Shown: piece after piece, positions 15,915 through 23,011 of the stretch
How the letters are laid out: every line of letters starts with the position of its first letter
Numbering within the stretch: the first letter of the stretch is position 1
Assembly: GCA_964459995.1 (NCBI GenBank)
Contig: CAYWOR010000020.1
Location: 1-34,336, forward strand
DNA from: CAZSHG01 sp964459995
GTDB taxonomy: Bacteria; UBP14; UBA6098
DNA length: 34,336 nucleotides
Direction of reading: 5' to 3'
The notes under the pieces: generated by a model
The model's input: the letters and a program-made list of their open reading frames with translations, nothing else
Databases searched by the model: none
Told to the model about the DNA's origin: nothing
Translations under genes and position numbers: made by a program

Positions 15915-17540
15915 TTAGCGAATCAGCGCGAATTTTCTATTTGCCGCTATACTTGCAGTGGAAGCCCTCAGAAAATAGATGCCGCTTGGCGAACTGTCCT
16001 CCGGTTGCCAGCTGAAAGAGTGGATTCCGGCAGGAAGATTGCCCTCGAAAGGAATCGATAAGCGCTTTCCAAGAATATCGAAGACCTCGACTCGAACATG
16101 CTCGGGATTTCCAAGTTCGATTGCGAATGCAGTCTGGCCTCGCGTCGGATTCGAAGACAAATTCAGTTCCATGGATGATCCGACTATTTCAGCCTCTTCG
16201 ATTTCGGTTGAACCATCAGAACCATAAATGTAGATAATGCCGTCGTTATCCGCCCCGGAGAGATGTCGTAAAGCATATCCTGTTGTTGATATACCATACA
16301 TAACCTTGCCAACATCGAGAACGCCGTAAACATCCATAAGTTGAAGCCCATGCCCAGCCTCGTGAAGTGTTATCGACTCGACATCATTCGCTGTAACAGG
16401 ATCTCCCGCCGACCAAGTCTCTGCGAGGTTGAAACGGATGTCCATTTCATAAATATGCCAATTAGGATGGCTATAACTGAAATAAATCTGGCATACGCCG
16501 AGAGGGGGGGATGAGCCGGGGAAATACCCAAAGTGGATTGAATTGCGGCCATTGCTCCCGCCGTTGAATTCGGGATCGCCATCGGTTGTTGTTCCACCCC
16601 ATAAATATCTAAACCAAGCCCCAGCTGTGCTCCATGTATCCAATCCGCTTTGTATCGCCGGGCTACATCCGGGAACTGGGTAACTACTATCATTGTGAAG
16701 CAGTGTTACATTTGTGGGAGTTGCCGCAGGCCATTTCTTTTTCGTGTATCCGAAAGTAACATTGAACGCCGAGGAACTTACAACCGCAGGACTACTTGTC
16801 GGTGTTACTCGAATAGGCCCCGATGAAGCGTGAGAAGGAACATCGGTCCTTATTTCCGTATCACTCCAGGAGTGGATTGTCGTCCATGAAGGATCGAGAA
16901 AATTCGGGCTGTAACCCGGCCATTGGTAATATGTGTATTCGACTGTTCCAGTAGAGCTTCCAAAACCAGAACCGGAAATTACTACCGTAACTGTGCCGTC
17001 TCCGGCTGGGCCGGAAACGGGGGCGAACCCGCCTATTGTTGCAGTTGTATGCGAGGTTATTGGCAATCTTTCCGGCAATGGGGCTTCGATTCCACACGCA
17101 AGCTTCGAAATGTATTTCGAATATTCATCGAGCTGAATGCCGAAGATATGCCCATTATCGATTTGGCGATATCCGAGGATCTGACCATTGATAAACCATT
17201 TACCATCGAGAAGTTCGAGAAAGATAAGTGCTTTTTCGCCCTCGCGCGGTAAAGCCTGATCCTCTACCCAAAGCATTTCGTTTGCATAGGGAAGCTGTCC
17301 GCCGCGAGTATAAAAGGTTATCTCATCCGTAGATTCGCCGGCTACAGTCCTTTCAACCTCCACCCTCCATGGCGTGCAGACATTGTGTTCCTGTATGAAC
17401 TCGCTATGCCCCGTCCAGACAACCCTCCCAATTATAATAAGATCAGACGTTCTCGCAAGATGAGCATCCGAGTAATTTGGCATCAACGCTAAAAGGGAGA
17501 TCGACAACAGCGGCAGAATCAGAAAAGCTTTGAATTTCAT
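15915..17540 (-). CDS. Secreted metzincin-like zinc protease with IPT/TIG domain and T9SS-type C-terminus
   Basis: 541 aa. The ATG at 17540 is chosen over the one at 17552 because GGAGG (17546-17550) sits directly before it. Signal peptide residues 1-25. Residues about 30-150 form a beta-rich N-terminal domain. An IPT/TIG domain follows (about 166-245; IGGFAPVSGPAGDGTVTVVI, then SGSGFGSSTGTVEYTY). The metalloprotease domain spans about 265-440 and contains HEAGHGLQLMD (His393, Glu394, His397, Asp403) and a Met-turn-like VMYG near residue 414. The third zinc ligand would be Asp, as in snapalysin-type enzymes, and the usual Gly before it is Gln. The C-terminal sorting domain (SNPTRGQTAFAIEL, VEVFDILGKRL, SGIYFLRAS) has no palindromic insert. 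It is transcribed alone, convergent with the lipoprotein gene. Confidence 0.85.
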   Translation of the reverse strand: MKFKAFLILPLLSISLLALMPNYSDAHLARTSDLIIIGRVVWTGHSEFIQEHNVCTPWRVEVERTVAGESTDEITFYTRGGQLPYANEMLWVEDQALPREGEKALIFLELLDGKWFINGQILGYRQIDNGHIFGIQLDEYSKYISKLACGIEAPLPERLPITSHTTATIGGFAPVSGPAGDGTVTVVISGSGFGSSTGTVEYTYYQWPGYSPNFLDPSWTTIHSWSDTEIRTDVPSHASSGPIRVTPTSSPAVVSSSAFNVTFGYTKKKWPAATPTNVTLLHNDSSYPVPGCSPAIQSGLDTWSTAGAWFRYLWGGTTTDGDPEFNGGSNGRNSIHFGYFPGSSPPLGVCQIYFSYSHPNWHIYEMDIRFNLAETWSAGDPVTANDVESITLHEAGHGLQLMDVYGVLDVGKVMYGISTTGYALRHLSGADNDGIIYIYGSDGSTEIEEAEIVGSSMELNLSSNPTRGQTAFAIELGNPEHVRVEVFDILGKRLSIPFEGNLPAGIHSFSWQPEDSSPSGIYFLRASTASIAANRKFALIR

Positions 17541-17652
17541 ATGACCCTCCATTTGGATCGTTGTTCTCTAATACCAAAATACCCACAAGGAGCAGATGAG
17601 TCAAGCAGTTTCGCCTTTCCGAAAGTAATCACATCAACGAGCGAAAAATCCC

Positions 17653-17680
17653 TTGCACAAAGATGAAACAAGTCTATATT
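17653..17680 (+). promoter_or_regulatory. Probable promoter of the cobalamin-controlled unit
   Basis: TTGCAC at 17653-17658 and TATATT at 17675-17680 with a 16-bp spacer. The riboswitch begins about six bases downstream, as expected for a leader transcript. Confidence 0.6.
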
Positions 17681-17685
17681 AGCGT

Positions 17686-17857
17686 AACAGTCGGTGCCGA
17701 AAGGCCTAACAGGGAACCGGGTGAGATGCCCGGGCGATCCCCGTCACTGTAAGCTTGGACGATGGCCACCATGCCACTGCCGCGATGGATCGAGAGGTTG
17801 TCGCGGTGGGAAGGCGGTCGGAGGATGATAGCGAGCCAGGAGACCTGCCGACGGTAA
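17686..17857 (+). ncRNA. Cobalamin (B12) riboswitch
   Basis: The aptamer core is clear. GGTGCCGAAAGGCCTAACAGG leads into a GGGAA segment. A P4-type hairpin follows (CCGGGTGAGATGCCCGGG), then the conserved ATCCCCGTCACTGTAAG. A variable arm comes next (CCACTGCCGCGATGG ... CGCGGTGGGAAGG), and the B12 box AGCCAGGAGACCTGCC lies at 17834-17849. GTCGG near 17690 pairs with CCGAC near 17848 to close P1. The rest of the leader up to 17918 contains a GC-rich stretch (CCCCGGGAGAGGG) but no T-run terminator, so control is more likely at translation initiation (AAGGA at 17910-17914). It should lower expression of the receptor and propeller genes when adenosyl- or other cobalamins are abundant. It fills most of the 366-bp gap between genes. 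Confidence 0.95.
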
Positions 17858-17918
17858 AACCTTTAACCCCGGGAGAGGGTGAACGGCCTGCCGGAATATC
17901 CCTCCCTACAAGGATAAA

Positions 17919-20057
17919 ATGCCCAGAGTTCGGGGAAAACTCGGGGGGGCAGTTGCGGCTGTTGCTTTTCTTCTGATTGCTCCCCTCTTTGCCGAAAGCG
18001 TCCGCGGGACGGTTATAGATTCCTCCGGCAATGCTATTACCGAGGCGGTGGTGCGTGTCGCCGGTTATGTCGATATCACCGACGCGAGCGGCGGTTTTCA
18101 TTTCGATAATGTTCCGCCGGGGCAATATGAGCTTACAATCACACACATTTCCTACGAATCAAAGCACCAAAAAATCGAAGTTAAAAGCGGAATCGAGCGA
18201 AATCAGATTATTCGCCTCACCAGCGCTGTGTTTGCTTCCGATGAAATCTCTGTTTCAGTCGAGAGAAATTCTGCGGCAATCGTAGTCAACAACAAAGTTA
18301 CCTCCCGCGAAGTTACGGAGATGGTCAAAAACCTTCCTGGCACTATTCTAATCGAAAGCGGAACCGAGACCTCAGTTTCAATTCGTGGTTCGCACCCACG
18401 CGATGTCCTCCTTGTGATAGACGGCACACCTATCGGGCGAAACGAAAATGGCGTTTGCGACCTAAACACCATCCCATCGGCGAATATCGAGTGGGTTCAG
18501 CTTATCACCGATAACATTCCGGCGGAATACACTTCGATAGCCCCCGCAGGCGTAATCCTGATAAAAACCGCTCGCAGGCAATCCGCTAATATAAACCTTT
18601 CCACAGGTATAGCTTCCTTCGGAACTCATGATTTAAGCATTTCAGGAAATTACATGCCTGTCGAAGGCTTAAATTTAGAGCTTTTTGGAAGCTATAGCTA
18701 TTCCGACCGCGATTTCGAATATTCCGCTGGCGATTCGACCTCATCCCGTATGAACAATTCCGAGAAAGCCTCCTCATTCGGTTTTTCGGGAGAGTATCAG
18801 CGAAGCAATTTGCTTTTGAACGGAGGTTTTTCCGCCGCATTCCGCGATGACGGCATGCCCGGCGATTTGAATCACCCAACACCTGAAGCCTATAAGCTCG
18901 GCGACTATTACCGCGGTAATCTCTCAGCCGAACTGCACCATCGCAAACTAATCTTTAGATCGCGAATTTCAGCGTATAACAGCACCAATTACTATTTTTC
19001 GCCGCGTCCTTTTGTCTATTCCCCTGTTGATGCCGATCATCTCGTTCGAGGAACGCTCGCAAATACTTCCCTTGGCTATGCCTTCAGCATCGCTCTGCCC
19101 CGAATCGGTATGGAATACGCCATAGAAGAATACAGCGCTGTGAACAATCTCAATGAGAGCAGAAATATCGGTCCGGTATCGCGAAATATGTCTTCAGTCT
19201 GGACCGAAGCCCCTGTCTCCGCTAAGCTTCTCGATATATTGACCGCAGAGATAACACCCTCATTGAGATGGGATTCCTGCGACGAGGACGACTTCGCGCT
19301 CCGAAAAAGCCTTTTTCTCGGGTTAAGCATAGCCAAAGCTGGATTTCTTGGGGGTGTTTCAGGTAGCTATTCCGAGGCCTTTCGCCTGGCTACATTTTCC
19401 GATCTCTATTGGCAAAGAGACGCTTTCGCCGAGGGCAATTCAAACCTCGCGCCCGAAGAATCGCATAAGAAGAACATCCGTCTTCATTGCGGATATAATG
19501 CGCAGTGGCTCGATATCTATACCTCGATGGATTTCTTCGCACGTGATATCGACTCCGTGATTGTCTGGCGCAGAGGATTCGACGGCATATATCGCCCATA
19601 CAACTCCGGCGGCGAGGAAACCTTTGGACGCGAGGATTACATCGCTATCGGCCTTTTCAATACTTTAAGCCTAAGCTGGTCGAACACATCTATACAAGCT
19701 ATCCATCGTTCCCCAAATCCCCAATTAGACGGCAAATGGTTGCCCTTCAGACCCGAATACATTCATCGATTAAGCGGCGAATTAACATTATTCCATTTCT
19801 CCCTTCAAATCGACTGTAACGCAGTCGGCAAACGCTACCTTCTCGAAGCTAACACAAAATGGACCGAGCCATACTCGACTATAGACATGGCACTATCATA
19901 CAACCTCGATCTTCACCGACAATTCGATCTAGCTATCAAAACAGGAATAAGGAACATCACAGACGAAGACTACGAAGTTATGTCCGGTTATCCCATGCCG
20001 GGCAGATCGTTCTATCTAAAAATCGACACAAAGCTCAAACAAAAGGAGACACGATGA
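17919..20057 (+). CDS. btuB: TonB-dependent outer-membrane receptor, probable cobalamin transporter (BtuB-like)
   Basis: 712 aa, ATG at 17919 with AAGGA four bases upstream. Signal peptide residues 1-25 (AVAAVAFLLIAPLFAES). A carboxypeptidase-regulatory-like beta domain covers about residues 27-95 (VRGTVIDSSGNAITEAVVRV, then GGFHFDNVPPGQYELTI), as in many Bacteroidetes receptors. The plug domain covers about 110-215 (MVKNLPGTILIESGTETSVS, LLVIDGTPIGRN). The rest is a 22-strand-type barrel with alternating aromatic strands, ending in FYLKIDTKLKQKETR rather than a strict terminal Phe. The riboswitch immediately upstream and the absence of siderophore genes make corrinoid uptake the best substrate guess. 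It would be energised by TonB/ExbBD. Its TGA overlaps the next ATG by 4 bp. Confidence 0.9.
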   Translation: MPRVRGKLGGAVAAVAFLLIAPLFAESVRGTVIDSSGNAITEAVVRVAGYVDITDASGGFHFDNVPPGQYELTITHISYESKHQKIEVKSGIERNQIIRLTSAVFASDEISVSVERNSAAIVVNNKVTSREVTEMVKNLPGTILIESGTETSVSIRGSHPRDVLLVIDGTPIGRNENGVCDLNTIPSANIEWVQLITDNIPAEYTSIAPAGVILIKTARRQSANINLSTGIASFGTHDLSISGNYMPVEGLNLELFGSYSYSDRDFEYSAGDSTSSRMNNSEKASSFGFSGEYQRSNLLLNGGFSAAFRDDGMPGDLNHPTPEAYKLGDYYRGNLSAELHHRKLIFRSRISAYNSTNYYFSPRPFVYSPVDADHLVRGTLANTSLGYAFSIALPRIGMEYAIEEYSAVNNLNESRNIGPVSRNMSSVWTEAPVSAKLLDILTAEITPSLRWDSCDEDDFALRKSLFLGLSIAKAGFLGGVSGSYSEAFRLATFSDLYWQRDAFAEGNSNLAPEESHKKNIRLHCGYNAQWLDIYTSMDFFARDIDSVIVWRRGFDGIYRPYNSGGEETFGREDYIAIGLFNTLSLSWSNTSIQAIHRSPNPQLDGKWLPFRPEYIHRLSGELTLFHFSLQIDCNAVGKRYLLEANTKWTEPYSTIDMALSYNLDLHRQFDLAIKTGIRNITDEDYEVMSGYPMPGRSFYLKIDTKLKQKETR

Positions 20058-21400
20058 TCAAGAAACTGGCCTTTCTTCTGTTATTGGCGGTTCTAACTCA
20101 AGCATACACAGGCTTTTTTGTTCTTAACGGCTTAGGCGAGACGTTAAGTGAGGGTCATGGCTTATGGTTAATTGACAATAACATTGCAACCGTCGGTTCG
20201 ATGCCCTATCAAATAGTCCACGCAGGGGAGGAGCACATGGGCAGATTCTGGGTAGTCTGTTCGGGCGAGAACAGCATCGAAATGTTTGATTACATCGACT
20301 CCCATTTGAATTTTACCCGATCCTATTCGCTACCAGCCGGCTCAAATCCTTATCTTATGCATAACCACTCGAATAAACTCTGGACATCGCTATGGGTAAG
20401 CGGTCAAGTCGCAAAAATTGATATCGAGACAGGAGCAACAGAGATTTCATCCCCCTTCAGTCTCTCTCCACAAGGCGTTTTCGCCGACGATAACTTCGTC
20501 TATGTTTCCGACGGCAACCTCGACCCTGTTTTCTTCGAATACGGCCCCGGAATCCTATGGAAGCTCGACATGGCGCTAAATGTCATCGATAGCATCTTTA
20601 TCGGAACTAACCCACAACAGATCGTTGCAGATAGTAGCGGCAACCTCCACATTATCTGCACCGGCGATTATTATCTTCGAGAAGGCTCGGCCTATATTGT
20701 TGACCGCGAGAGCTTCACCGTTATCGATTCGGTGCTCCTCGGAGGAACTCCGCAAAGAATTGTGCTCGATATCGGCGCAGGAATCGCATACTCCGCGACC
20801 TCCCTCTACGAAAGCTGGGTGGGCGTTCCGGGGAGCGGAAGGCTTTTGGCCTACAACATCGCAACGCACGAAGTTATTTGGGATGTCCACGACACAATCA
20901 ACAAACTCGACGGCACCGGCCAAATAGGCCTTGACGTATCCGAAAATCAAGCCTTCGTCCCGTCGATGGACTCATCTTTCATCGAGATAGTCGAGATAAC
21001 CCCGTATGGAGTAGTTCCAACTTCAAAACTAACCACCGGATACGGCCCTCTCGACGTCGTTACATTCGAGTATTACAGCATCGAAGAATCCCCTTCAATC
21101 CCACAAACGATAAGCATCTCCGCCCACCCGAACCCCTTCAACTCCTCGGTGCGGATAATCATCGACAATGGAATCGAATCGCCATCCTGGGGAAATTTCT
21201 CCGCCCGACAGGCGTCGAGCACATCGCCCCAAATTGAAGTTGAAATCTACGATATAAACGGAAGACACATCGAAACACTCGCGAAAACCGGCGGAGACGC
21301 CATCTGGTCGCCCTCCGAGGAAACACCGGCGGGCGTTTATCTAATCTCGATCAAAGGCTCGGATAAGGCGATTAAGCAGAAAATCGTGTATTCAAAATAA
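20054..21400 (+). CDS. Secreted YncE-like beta-propeller with T9SS-type sorting domain, possible BtuG-like cobalamin-capture protein
   Basis: 448 aa. The ATG at 20054 lies inside the receptor's stop (ATGA overlap), with AAAGGAG at 20042-20048. Signal peptide residues 1-18 (LAFLLLLAVLTQA) without a lipobox Cys. The middle (about residues 25-345) is a propeller of the YncE/YVTN type. Strand pairs include 'AKIDIETGATEIS', 'LYIVDRES...'-like segments, 'DNFVYVSDGNLD' and 'VADSSGNLHIICTG'. A sorting domain closes the protein (SISAHPNPFNSSVRIII, VEIYDINGRHIE, AGVYLISIKG). Coupling to a B12-controlled receptor matches Bacteroides BtuG, a seven-bladed surface propeller that binds cobalamin and docks on BtuB. 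BtuG is a lipoprotein, whereas this protein would be exported through a T9SS-like route. The propeller is well supported; B12 binding is inferred from context only. Confidence 0.85.
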   Translation: MIKKLAFLLLLAVLTQAYTGFFVLNGLGETLSEGHGLWLIDNNIATVGSMPYQIVHAGEEHMGRFWVVCSGENSIEMFDYIDSHLNFTRSYSLPAGSNPYLMHNHSNKLWTSLWVSGQVAKIDIETGATEISSPFSLSPQGVFADDNFVYVSDGNLDPVFFEYGPGILWKLDMALNVIDSIFIGTNPQQIVADSSGNLHIICTGDYYLREGSAYIVDRESFTVIDSVLLGGTPQRIVLDIGAGIAYSATSLYESWVGVPGSGRLLAYNIATHEVIWDVHDTINKLDGTGQIGLDVSENQAFVPSMDSSFIEIVEITPYGVVPTSKLTTGYGPLDVVTFEYYSIEESPSIPQTISISAHPNPFNSSVRIIIDNGIESPSWGNFSARQASSTSPQIEVEIYDINGRHIETLAKTGGDAIWSPSEETPAGVYLISIKGSDKAIKQKIVYSK

Positions 21401-21426
21401 TGTTACAGTATCTTTCTATAATTCAT

Positions 21427-21456
21427 AAGGCGCTTTCTATCTGGAAAGCGCCTTTT
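21427..21456. terminator. Rho-independent terminator of the B12 unit
   Basis: AAGGCGCTTTC (21427-21437) pairs with GAAAGCGCCTT (21444-21454), six-base loop, followed by TTTT. It may also stop the convergent antiporter transcript weakly. Confidence 0.85.
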
Positions 21457-21474
21457 ATACACATCACAAAATCT

Positions 21475-22413
21475 CTAATAAGGCCAAATCAAATAAAGGT
21501 AAACGGCATAGGTTGTCAGGAACAAAATTCCCTCGACCCGCGTGATTTTCTTATCCGTGATTGCTACTGGCAAGAGCAGAACACTCGTTAGTATGATAAA
21601 GAGCGGAACAATAACTCCGATGTTCTGAATTTGAATCGGCGAGATTATTGAAGCCGTCCCCAAAATACAGAATATATTGAAGATATTCGAGCCTACGATA
21701 TTCCCAACTGCAATGTCTGAATTTTTTCGAAAAGCCGCAACGACGCTTGTTGCAAACTCCGGAAGACTTGTCCCCGCCGAGATTATTGTTAGTGCGATTA
21801 TCGCTTCGGAAATTCCAAGACACCGGGCAACTGAAATAGCCCCAGAGACAAGTAGATTCGAACCAACTATCAGGATAGCAATGCCCCCGAGTATTAATAT
21901 AGCATCCAAAATCCAAATTCTAAGCTTGGCTTTCACCGCTCCAGATATTACCTCCTCTATTTTATCCGGATCTCTTTTTACGCGCAACAAAGCATAAAAA
22001 ATATACGTTCCGAAGAATACAATCAAACCGAATCCATACAATCGTGAAACGCCCTCTGATAATACTATTGGAATAGCAGTAAATGAAGCGAGTATCATTA
22101 TGGGGATGTCTTTTTTTATTAAACTCAGATTAACAACCAAAGGGTTAATTATTGCTGAGAGGCCAATAATCACAGCAATATTGAAAATGTTCGACCCAAA
22201 TACATTGCCCAAAGCAACATCTCCATGAGACTGTATTGATGCAATCATGCTCACAGTGAACTCCGGCGCGCTTGTTCCGAAAGCCACAACCGTGAGTCCT
22301 ACAATGTAGGGTTGAACTCCCAGTCGAATAGAAAGACTCGAACTGCCCCGAACGAGACACTCCGCTCCAAGATATAGGAGAATCAATCCGGCAATAATTT
22401 GAATTACGTCCAT
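21475..22413 (-). CDS. Calcium/sodium antiporter (CaCA family, YrbG-like)
   Basis: 312 aa from the ATG at 22413, which overlaps the preceding gene's stop by one base (TGATG). A longer frame upstream lies inside that gene. It has about ten transmembrane helices and the two inverted alpha repeats of the family. The first is VVAFGTSAPEFTVSMIASIQ followed by GDVALGNVFGSNIFN; the second is ISAGTSLPEFATSVVAAF followed by DIAVGNIVGSNIFNI. The acidic Glu in each GTS-PE motif coordinates Ca2+. It would exchange Na+ (or H+) for Ca2+ across the inner membrane. A potassium-dependent variant cannot be ruled out. Confidence 0.92.
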   Translation of the reverse strand: MDVIQIIAGLILLYLGAECLVRGSSSLSIRLGVQPYIVGLTVVAFGTSAPEFTVSMIASIQSHGDVALGNVFGSNIFNIAVIIGLSAIINPLVVNLSLIKKDIPIMILASFTAIPIVLSEGVSRLYGFGLIVFFGTYIFYALLRVKRDPDKIEEVISGAVKAKLRIWILDAILILGGIAILIVGSNLLVSGAISVARCLGISEAIIALTIISAGTSLPEFATSVVAAFRKNSDIAVGNIVGSNIFNIFCILGTASIISPIQIQNIGVIVPLFIILTSVLLLPVAITDKKITRVEGILFLTTYAVYLYLIWPY

Positions 22414-22892
22414 CAGGCCACGATTCCCTCCGCGAACCAATCCGGCACGGAGCGCTTTTTCCATGTCGCGATGGGGGATTTTGCGCCGATGTAGAATGCC
22501 CTATACGCCGCGACGGCGTCGCCGGGAACTCGATATTCCTCCGGCATGGCCTGCGCGAAAGGGGTGAGGCCGCAGTCTTCGATGGGTGGAGATTCCAGTT
22601 CGCGCGCGACCACGGCGGATTTATGGTCGGAATCCTTATCGAAGCGGTATCGGAACTCGATATTGAGCGCTAAAGCCAAATCCCTCAGCCATAGCCAGTT
22701 CGAGAGGGATTCCCCTGCCCAAATTGTGCACGGATGATTCCGATGGGTCGGCTTATACGGCGAGGGAACCCCCGACTCTGAACAAACCGTGCAGAGCATC
22801 TGCGCGGACTCGAGAATCATCTTCACCACATGAAGGTCGCAATGAAATTCCGCGCATTTTGGAATGTCTATGTCGAGGACGAAAATGTTCAT
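22413..22892 (-). CDS. Conserved protein of unknown function (family also common in phages)
   Basis: 159 aa, ATG at 22892 without a clear ribosome-binding site. It is recognisable from its N-terminus MNIFVLDIDIPKCAEFHCDL and the segments HVVKMILESAQMLC, PTHRNHPCTIWAG, TPFAQAMPEEYR and YRAFYIGAKSP. From memory, proteins of this pattern occur widely in bacteriophages and environmental bacteria and have no assigned function. Conserved Cys, His, Asp and Trp residues suggest a soluble enzyme or binding protein, but nothing more can be said. It is translationally coupled to the antiporter gene downstream; a functional link between the two is not evident. Confidence 0.75.
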   Translation of the reverse strand: MNIFVLDIDIPKCAEFHCDLHVVKMILESAQMLCTVCSESGVPSPYKPTHRNHPCTIWAGESLSNWLWLRDLALALNIEFRYRFDKDSDHKSAVVARELESPPIEDCGLTPFAQAMPEEYRVPGDAVAAYRAFYIGAKSPIATWKKRSVPDWFAEGIVA

Positions 22893-22919
22893 GGCCGGGA
22901 TTTTGTATGAGGGGGAGCC

Positions 22920-22955
22920 TTACGATTTATTGCCTTTTTCTAATTCTTTTGACAT
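22920..22955 (-). CDS. Possible 11-codon leader ORF or remnant N-terminus
   Basis: ATG at 22955 with GGAGG at 22964-22968 (8-nt spacing) encodes MSKELEKGNKS and stops. The stop is in the same frame as the downstream gene starting at 22892, which itself lacks a ribosome site. It could be a short leader peptide for coupling, or the true start separated from the gene by a nonsense change. Confidence 0.3.
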   Translation of the reverse strand: MSKELEKGNKS

Positions 22956-22972
22956 TTCGTTAACCTCCGTTT

Positions 22973-23011
22973 TTATTTAACGAACACAATTTTTGCCTCG
23001 GAACAGTGAGA
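22973..23011 (-). pseudogene. Relic C-terminal tail of a sorting domain, in frame after a stop codon
   Basis: Directly after the TAA at 23012-23014, the same frame reads SHCSEAKIVFVK and stops. This matches the last residues of the chitinase gene (CYETKIMFVK), and the flanking DNA is also alike (TTATTTAACGAACA on the plus strand). It looks like the end of a former sorting domain. Confidence 0.6.

Noticed and set aside
19859..20053. Upstream extension of the propeller gene inside the receptor gene
   Set aside because: The ATG at 20054 has a ribosome site and starts a signal peptide; the extension is antisignal, charged sequence within the receptor frame.
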